DNA from: Polyangiaceae bacterium
GTDB lineage: Bacteria > Myxococcota_A > Polyangia > Polyangiales > Houyiibacteriaceae
Direction of reading: 5' to 3'
Length of the DNA stretch: 33,594 bases
Assembly: GCA_027009115.1 (NCBI GenBank)
Contig: JALVDI010000229.1
Span: 1-33,594 of the forward strand
How positions within the stretch are numbered: the first letter of the stretch is position 1; each line of letters begins with the position of its first letter. Both the position numbers and the translations under genes were made by a program. Positions 27,687-33,594 of this stretch are shown here, piece after piece. Under the pieces are notes generated by a model that saw nothing but the letters and a program-made list of their open reading frames with translations, was not told the DNA's origin and ran no database searches.

Positions 27687-29707
27687 CGGGGGGCCCTCGC
27701 GCGGGGCCGCCGCTTGCGGATGTCGAGCTTGAGAAGCCGCGTTTGCCGCGCCGCCATGGGCACCTGGAGGCGCTCCTCGCCCTCGAAGCGTTCTTCCGTG
27801 AGCACGTCCTCGGCGAGGGTTGGGCCGGGGAGGGTGATCTCGGCCGTCAGGGGTGACCCTGGGTTGAGCACGAAGAGCGCCACGTCTTCGTCGCCGCGGC
27901 GGTGCACGCTCGTGTCGACCGGAGGCAGCGCCGCGTAGGGGCGCTCCAAGTCGAACCGATCGACCCAGTCGTGCACGAGCGCGTGGGCCATCTCGTGGGT
28001 GACACGAGTCGGAGGCGCGCCGCCCGGGCGATCGAAGACCCGCGGCCGAAGCGTCTCGTCGAGGCTCGGCAGGTGTGGCCCGTAGACGACGTGGACCCGC
28101 TCGGCGAGCTCGAGCAGGCGCTCCCAGCGCTCGGCGGAGGCCAGCTCGAAGGCCGGCGCGAACACCACGCGGCGAGAGGCCAGGCGCGCGGCCGGGGCTT
28201 CCGAGTCGACGTAGACATAGGGCACGTTGGCCGCCGTCAGCGCCTCGGCCATGCGCTCGAGCAGCTCCCACCAGGCGAGCTGGATGGGCTCGTCGAAACC
28301 CAGCCGGTCGGATCGGCAGGCGTCGATGGGCGTGCCCCCGAGGGCCTCGAGGGTGGCCGGGCTCATCGCGCCCAGCAGGTGGCAAGCGCGGGCCAGGCGT
28401 GCGTACTCGCGAGGCCACACGAGCGCGACTTCGGCCCTTCGCTCGAGCTCGTGGAAGCGCATCTGTTCGAGGGCGTGCAGGAGGCGACGCCAGTCCGAGG
28501 CCTCGTTCCGAGGGCGACCGTCGGCGTCGATCGGCGCGCCGTACCAGCGGTCGCGGTCGACAGCCATGTAGAGGTTGAAGCCGCGCACCCCGTAGGCGAG
28601 CGCGGTGAGGGCCGTCGTCAGGCTGTCGTGATGTGACAGAGGCGTGAACCACGGCGGGGCCCCGACCCCGAGCTCGGGCGCGTAAGGGGTGGCGCAGGTG
28701 CCGGCAAGATAGAGCGTGCGACGCTTGACGGTCTGCATCTCGTGCGCCGGGTGGTAGTAGTCCAACCCGACGAGGTCCACCTCCCTCGCGAGGCTCGGGA
28801 CGCTCACCGGAAGTCCCCCGTCGCCGAGGCTGACGTTGTGGACCGTCGGCGCGCGCAGCCCGGCGTGCTCCATGCGCTTGCGGATGCGGCCGATCGCTCC
28901 GCTCAGCAGTGCCTCGTGGAACGCTGCCCAGTCGAGCTGGCGGGCCAGCGCGCCGGGCCCTTCGGATCCGTCGAAGACCGTTGGCGCACTCACCTCGGCC
29001 CACCCCGTGTACTCGGCTCCGTGGGCGCGGGCGACGCTTTCCAGGTCCCCGTAGCGCTCGGCGAGGAAGCTATGCCACAGCCCCAGGGCGTCGTCGTGGT
29101 AGTCTTGGCAGAACGGGCCGTTGCGGAAGAAGAAGCCGCCCTCGTTGTCGACTTGGAGCAGCACCACCGGCCCATCGGGCCAGATGCGCGGCCCGACGAC
29201 TCGACCAACGGCCTTCATCCAGCCGCCGACCTCTTCGAGGTAGGCCTCGCTCGCGTACGAGGGTACCGGGAACATGCGTGGCGGAAAGTAAAGGAGCACG
29301 GGGTTTCCCCGCGGGCTCTTCGCCTGGCATTCCGGGTCCTCGAGCACCCTCGGGGGGATCCCAAAGTGGGTCAGCTCCGCGTTGATGTGCGGGCCCGGTC
29401 GCAGGAAGACGCGCAGGCCGAGCTCTTCGGCGAGATCCAAAAAGGCCCCGAGATCCTTGCGGCGGTCGCGCTCGCCGAAGTCGAACTCGCCTGGAGCCAC
29501 CTCGTGGACGCTCCAGGGCACGTAGCTTTCGACCATCGGAAGATGGAGCGAGCGGATCTGTTCGAGGGCTGGGCGCCAGCTCTCGACCGGGAGCCGCCAG
29601 TAGTGCACCGCGCCGCTACGGAGGGGCACGTGCTCGTCGTCGAGCTGCACGGTGGCGCCGTCCAGTCGTGGAGCGCGGCGCCGGCGGGCCGAGGGAGGCT
29701 TGCTCAC
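27683..29707 (-). CDS. Glycoside hydrolase family 35 beta-galactosidase-like
   Basis: LRSGAVHYWRLPVESWRPALEQIRSLHLPMVESYVPWSVHEVAPGEFDFG; FLRPGPHINAELTHFGIP; VVLLQVDNEGGFFFRNG; APELGVGAPPW. GTG start 29707, 1 nt after the upstream SDR stop. Confidence 0.88.
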   Translation of the reverse strand: MSKPPSARRRRAPRLDGATVQLDDEHVPLRSGAVHYWRLPVESWRPALEQIRSLHLPMVESYVPWSVHEVAPGEFDFGERDRRKDLGAFLDLAEELGLRVFLRPGPHINAELTHFGIPPRVLEDPECQAKSPRGNPVLLYFPPRMFPVPSYASEAYLEEVGGWMKAVGRVVGPRIWPDGPVVLLQVDNEGGFFFRNGPFCQDYHDDALGLWHSFLAERYGDLESVARAHGAEYTGWAEVSAPTVFDGSEGPGALARQLDWAAFHEALLSGAIGRIRKRMEHAGLRAPTVHNVSLGDGGLPVSVPSLAREVDLVGLDYYHPAHEMQTVKRRTLYLAGTCATPYAPELGVGAPPWFTPLSHHDSLTTALTALAYGVRGFNLYMAVDRDRWYGAPIDADGRPRNEASDWRRLLHALEQMRFHELERRAEVALVWPREYARLARACHLLGAMSPATLEALGGTPIDACRSDRLGFDEPIQLAWWELLERMAEALTAANVPYVYVDSEAPAARLASRRVVFAPAFELASAERWERLLELAERVHVVYGPHLPSLDETLRPRVFDRPGGAPPTRVTHEMAHALVHDWVDRFDLERPYAALPPVDTSVHRRGDEDVALFVLNPGSPLTAEITLPGPTLAEDVLTEERFEGEERLQVPMAARQTRLLKLDIRKRRPRARAPR

Positions 29708-29708
29708 G

Positions 29709-30605
29709 TCAGAGCTTGCCGAGGACCTTGGCCAGGGCTTGGTCGGTGCCCGAATAGCTCTGGGCGCCGTCCAGGGTGGTGATGGCGTCCCAGCGCTCCG
29801 CCACGTCCTCGATCGAGAAGGCCGCGTCGAACACCGTCCCGGGGCCCTCGAGCGTTTCGATGCGCGAGACGTACCCGCCGCCCGCCGAGAGCACTTGCCC
29901 CGATACGGGACAGCGCTCACTGGCGAGGTACGCCACCACCGGTGACACCCGCTCCGGCTCGAGCTTGGCGAGGATGGCCTCGGGTAGGAGCGCTTCGGTC
30001 ATGCGGCTGCGGGCGATCGGCGCGATGGCGTTGACCTTGATGTTCTTCTTGGCGCCTTCGATCGCGAGGACCTTCGTGAGCCCGACGATGCCCATCTTCG
30101 CGGCACCGTAGTTCGCCTGCCCGAAGTTGCCGAAGAGCCCGGCAACGCTGGTCGTGTTCACGATGCGCCCGTAGCCCTGCTCCCGCAGGTGGGGCCACGC
30201 GGCGTGGCTGACATGCATCGTGCCGGCGAGGTGGACGGCGAGGACTGCGTCCCACTGCTCCAGGGTCATCTTGTGGAAGCTCGCGTCGCGGAGGATGCCG
30301 GCGTTGTTGACGACGATGTCCACGCGTCCGAAAGCCTCGAGAGCCGCCCTCACGATCGCCGCGCCGCCCTCGGCGCTCGCGACGGAGTCGTAGCTTGCGA
30401 CCGCCTCGCCGCCGGCGGCGCGGATCTCGTCGACGACCGCGTCCGCTGCCGAGTGGCTCCCGCCGCTCCCGTCGACGGAGCCCCCCAGGTCGTTGACGAC
30501 GACCTTGGCGCCGCGGCCGGCGAGGAGCAGCGCATGGCTGCGGCCGAGGCCACCTCCGGCGCCGGTCACGATGGCTACGCGGTCTTGGAATGTGATGTCG
30601 GCCAT
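29709..30605 (-). CDS. SDR-family oxidoreductase resembling the MFE-2/HSD17B4 3-hydroxyacyl-CoA dehydrogenase domain
   Basis: FQDRVAIVTGAGGGLGRSHALLLAGRGAKVVVNDLGG; NNAGILRDASFHKMTLEQWDAVLAVHLAGT; YGRIVNTTSVAGLFGNFGQANYGAAKMGIVGLTK; NAIAPIARSRMTEALLPE. Confidence 0.92.
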   Translation of the reverse strand: MADITFQDRVAIVTGAGGGLGRSHALLLAGRGAKVVVNDLGGSVDGSGGSHSAADAVVDEIRAAGGEAVASYDSVASAEGGAAIVRAALEAFGRVDIVVNNAGILRDASFHKMTLEQWDAVLAVHLAGTMHVSHAAWPHLREQGYGRIVNTTSVAGLFGNFGQANYGAAKMGIVGLTKVLAIEGAKKNIKVNAIAPIARSRMTEALLPEAILAKLEPERVSPVVAYLASERCPVSGQVLSAGGGYVSRIETLEGPGTVFDAAFSIEDVAERWDAITTLDGAQSYSGTDQALAKVLGKL

Positions 30606-30780
30606 GGCTTTCCCTCGTGAGGTGGGTGGCGAGGGTAGGCCCGCGCTGCTTTTCGTTCAACACGCAAGGCGCCTCCTCGGGGCAGCCGCACGGGGAGCGC
30701 GCGCTCCGCCCTTTGGGGGCGTCCCGACCGGCGGGCCGTCCGCGGAGCCTCGCGGCGCTGGCCTGGATCCGAGTCGGTCC

Positions 30781-31377
30781 TCAGCTCTCGGGGCCGTAGA
30801 AGACGACGTCTTCGACGATGTCCTGGAGCTGCACCCGCCCGCGGTGATGGAGTGCGCGCACGTAGAGCTGCAGGAGTTGGCCCATGACGAACATCTGCCC
30901 GTCTCGTGGCGTGACTTTGAAGTGGCGCGGGGCTGGGTTCTCCACGGAGGCGACGGATCGCCGGCTCGCGATCGCCTCCCGGAAGGCTCCGTCTTGGCTT
31001 GGATCGAAGCTCTCGCGCATCTCCAGCTCGAAGGTCCCCAGCACCCCCGTGCCGCGGAGCGTGATGCGGGCTTCGGGCACCACGGCCTGAATCTTGGCGT
31101 TGAGCTCGCTCAGGCGCACCTGCTGACCCGGCCTGACGCGAAAGTTGAGCTCGTTGCCGCGGCAGTGGAGCACTTCGATGCTGTCCAGGGAGGCGAAGCC
31201 CTCGCACACCGCGTGCTGCTGTTCTGGGGTCGCCGACCACTGCCACGCGAAGCGCATGCTCGGTGCGTCGCTGCGGTAGCCCTGGCGAACGCCTTGCGCG
31301 GCGCCGGCCACGGCGAAGGACAAGCATCCGAGAAGCGCCGCCGTCGTCGTCACCGTTATCTTCCTCGTGGGGCTCAT
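30781..31377 (-). CDS. Exported protein of unknown function
   Basis: MSPTRKITVTTTAALLGCLSFAVAGAAQG signal peptide; strong SD AAGGAGG before ATG 31377. Confidence 0.72.
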   Translation of the reverse strand: MSPTRKITVTTTAALLGCLSFAVAGAAQGVRQGYRSDAPSMRFAWQWSATPEQQHAVCEGFASLDSIEVLHCRGNELNFRVRPGQQVRLSELNAKIQAVVPEARITLRGTGVLGTFELEMRESFDPSQDGAFREAIASRRSVASVENPAPRHFKVTPRDGQMFVMGQLLQLYVRALHHRGRVQLQDIVEDVVFYGPES

Positions 31378-31520
31378 GGCAGTTCCTCCTTTTCGTTTGC
31401 GTAGCGAAGCATGCCTCGCCGCCTCCGGAGAGGTCGAGGCGCCGTGTGCCGGTGTACGGTCGCCGCGTCGGAGGACTTGAGCAACCGCGTGAAGCGCTCG
31501 CCAAGTGCACCGTCGTGCCG

Positions 31521-31895
31521 TCAGCGAAAGAGCCGCGCCAGGGCGATCCCCGCGAGACCCGCGAGCAGGCAGGCGCCGACCGTCGCGACGAGGTAGGCGC
31601 CCGCCCTCAGCGGCGCTTCTCCCAGCAGCTTGACGAGCTCGAGGTTGAAGCTGCTGTAGGTCGTGAAGCCCCCCATCACGCCGGTGCCCAGCACCAGGCG
31701 TGCGTCGACCTGGGCGATCGCGCGGCCTTCGCCCCAGACGAAGACGACCCCGAGCAAGAAGGAGCCGAGCACGTTCGCCACGAACGTTCCGCCGGGGAAC
31801 CACGCGTCTCCGCACAGGCGCTGACCGAGGAGGGCGAGGGCGTAGCGCATCGCGGTGCCGACCGCGCCGCCGAGGGGCACGAGGATCCAGGCCAT
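31521..31895 (-). CDS. crcB: Fluoride channel CrcB/FluC
   Basis: MAWILVPLGGAVGTAMRYALALLG...FVANVLGSFLLG...GTGVMGGFTTYSSFNLE; four hydrophobic helices. Confidence 0.94.
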   Translation of the reverse strand: MAWILVPLGGAVGTAMRYALALLGQRLCGDAWFPGGTFVANVLGSFLLGVVFVWGEGRAIAQVDARLVLGTGVMGGFTTYSSFNLELVKLLGEAPLRAGAYLVATVGACLLAGLAGIALARLFR

Positions 31896-33550
31896 CAGTC
31901 GCGGTCGCGTCGCTGGTTGAGAAGGAAGACCAAGGTGGAGTGGGCCGCAGCATAACCGACACCGGCGGCCAGGAGTGCCCCGCCGACCCACTTCTCCCCG
32001 ACGGCCAGCAGGATGCTTCCCCCGAGGATCGTCGCGGCGACCACGAGCCCGCTGAAGACCCGGCGACCGAGCCGATCGGCGCCCTCGAAGAGGCTGGGCT
32101 CCCGCACCTGGACGCGGAACGCGCCGGCCCGGAGGTCTTCGAGGATCTCCTGGATCTGCAGCGGCATCTCTTGAGCCGCATTGCTCAGCCGCATGAGCCC
32201 ACGGAGGAACTCCTGGGTGATGCGCTCGGGCGAATACCGCTGCTGGATCAGCCGCAGGAAGTACGGCTTGACCTCCTCGAAGATATCGAGCTCCGGGTAG
32301 ATCTCGCGGCCCACGCCCTCGACGGTCATCAGGGCCTTGCCCATCATCAAGAACCCCGCGGGGATCTCGATCGAATAGCGGCGCGCTCCGTCGACGAGAT
32401 CTTTGAGGAGCATTCCGAGATCGATTTCGCCGAGCTTCTTGCCGAGGTACTTCTGCGCCAGCAGCGTCACCTCGGCCTCGAAGGCCTGGCGATCGACCTT
32501 CTTCGTCGCGCGCCCGATGGCCCAGAGGGCGTCGGCGATGCCGCGATAGTCCTCGCGCACCGCTGCGACCATGAGGTCGATCGTGCGGTCGCGGAGCTGC
32601 GGGGTCAGGTGACCGACGAGCCCGAGGTCCAGCATCGCGACGACGGGACGGGCGGGCGTCCCCATGATGAACACGTTTCCCGGGTGCGGATCGGCGTGGA
32701 AGAAGCCGTCTTCGAAAATTTGCTGGATGATGATGTCGATGGCGGTCTTGGCGATCGCTTCGCCGCTGAAGCCCGCCGCGATGGCGTCGTGGACCTTCAT
32801 GCCATCGAGGAACTCCAAGGTCAGCACGCGACGGCTGCTCGCTTCGCGGTAGACCTTCGGGAACTTCACGTAGGGCTTGCGCTCGAAGTTGCGCGCGAAG
32901 CGTTCGGCGTTGTCCGCTTCGAGCACGAAGTCGAGCTCGGCGCTCACGGCGCGGTCGAACTCGTTGACCATCTTGACCGGCTGGTAGAGCTTGGCTTCCG
33001 GTATCGAGCGCTCGATGGCGTGGGCGAGCCAGTAGAGCAGATCGATGTCCAGCTCCATGGTCTTGCGCACGTGAGGCCGCTGGACCTTGACGACGACGTC
33101 TTCGATGCCCGTGTCGGTCTTGAGCTTTGCCCGGTGGACTTGGCCGATGGACGCCGAGGCCAAAGGTTGCTCGTCGAAGCTCTCGAAGATCGTGTCGACG
33201 GACGCGCCGAGCTCGCTCTCGATGAGCGGCCGGATCGACTCGATGGGTTCGGGGGGGACCGCGTCCTGTAGCTTCTTGAGATCCTGCACGACCTCTGCGG
33301 GGAAGAGGTCCGGGCGCGTCGAGGCGATCTGCCCAAGCTTGACGAAGCTCGGTCCGAGCTCCTGGAGCACCTCGCACACCCGCTCACCCAGGCGCTTGGG
33401 ATCCGCGCGGGCCTTCCGGCGGCCCGGGACGAGCGCGCTCAGCCCGGTCCGCTGAACGACCTCCCCGAACCCGTGGCGCACGAGGACCGCGACGATCTGG
33501 CGGAGCCGGTCGAGGTCCTTGACCGTGTTGAGGAGGTTGGGCCCGGCCAT
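31895..33550 (-). CDS. ABC1/UbiB-family atypical kinase-like protein
   Basis: LGPSFVKLGQIASTRPDLFP (KxGQ); LASASIGQVHRAKL; DGFFHADPHPGNVFI; MLDLGLVGHL; C-terminal hydrophobic pair. Stop/start overlap with crcB (TGATG). Confidence 0.95.
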   Translation of the reverse strand: MAGPNLLNTVKDLDRLRQIVAVLVRHGFGEVVQRTGLSALVPGRRKARADPKRLGERVCEVLQELGPSFVKLGQIASTRPDLFPAEVVQDLKKLQDAVPPEPIESIRPLIESELGASVDTIFESFDEQPLASASIGQVHRAKLKTDTGIEDVVVKVQRPHVRKTMELDIDLLYWLAHAIERSIPEAKLYQPVKMVNEFDRAVSAELDFVLEADNAERFARNFERKPYVKFPKVYREASSRRVLTLEFLDGMKVHDAIAAGFSGEAIAKTAIDIIIQQIFEDGFFHADPHPGNVFIMGTPARPVVAMLDLGLVGHLTPQLRDRTIDLMVAAVREDYRGIADALWAIGRATKKVDRQAFEAEVTLLAQKYLGKKLGEIDLGMLLKDLVDGARRYSIEIPAGFLMMGKALMTVEGVGREIYPELDIFEEVKPYFLRLIQQRYSPERITQEFLRGLMRLSNAAQEMPLQIQEILEDLRAGAFRVQVREPSLFEGADRLGRRVFSGLVVAATILGGSILLAVGEKWVGGALLAAGVGYAAAHSTLVFLLNQRRDRD

Positions 33551-33594
33551 CGGCGGGAGCATAGCCCGGACCCGGGCGCCGACGAGGTTCTCTC

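Noticed and set aside
31378-31520. Fluoride riboswitch near crcB
   Set aside because: The gap is downstream of crcB, not upstream, and I saw no crcB RNA consensus; crcB starts inside the ABC1 stop.
31700-33271. 523-aa plus ORF antisense to ABC1/crcB
   Set aside because: Minus strand carries diagnostic ABC1 and CrcB motifs.

Overview
This is a GC-rich bacterial chromosomal window. Protein style (MglA-type GTPase, HRDxSPxN-type Ser/Thr kinase, cysteine-rich lipoproteins, carboxypeptidase-regulatory repeat proteins) suggests Myxococcota, which is inference. I support 26 protein-coding genes. Recognisable ones are an M1-like aminopeptidase (truncated at the left edge), tsaE, carB, greA, a membrane sulfatase-like/HEAT-repeat protein, an MglA-like GTPase, an MBL-fold hydrolase, a 9x carboxypeptidase-regulatory-like/PDZ protein, an RluA-family pseudouridine synthase, a Ser/Thr kinase, a nitrilase-family hydrolase, a PrkA-family kinase, an AstD-like dehydrogenase, lexA, UspA, short HPF, a GH35 beta-galactosidase, a MFE-2-type SDR, crcB/fluC and an ABC1/UbiB kinase-like gene. 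I saw no tRNA, rRNA, CRISPR, IS element, phage or defence island. Most of the window looks like ordinary chromosome, and I do not see a clear new multi-gene system. Best second-look items: a sulfatase-fold protein lacking the CxPxR nucleophile motif and fused to HEAT repeats; a putative non-canonical LexA operator in the lexA/VLPVVPEP-repeat-protein divergent region; several genes with no Shine-Dalgarno and a -10-like hexamer abutting the start codon (possible leaderless mRNAs); a coupled operon of SDR, GH35 and an orphan protein; a PrkA gene without YeaH/SpoVR next to it; and a protein with an apparent 2TM plus PH-like duplication. Many long ORFs in the track are antisense GC-shadow ORFs.
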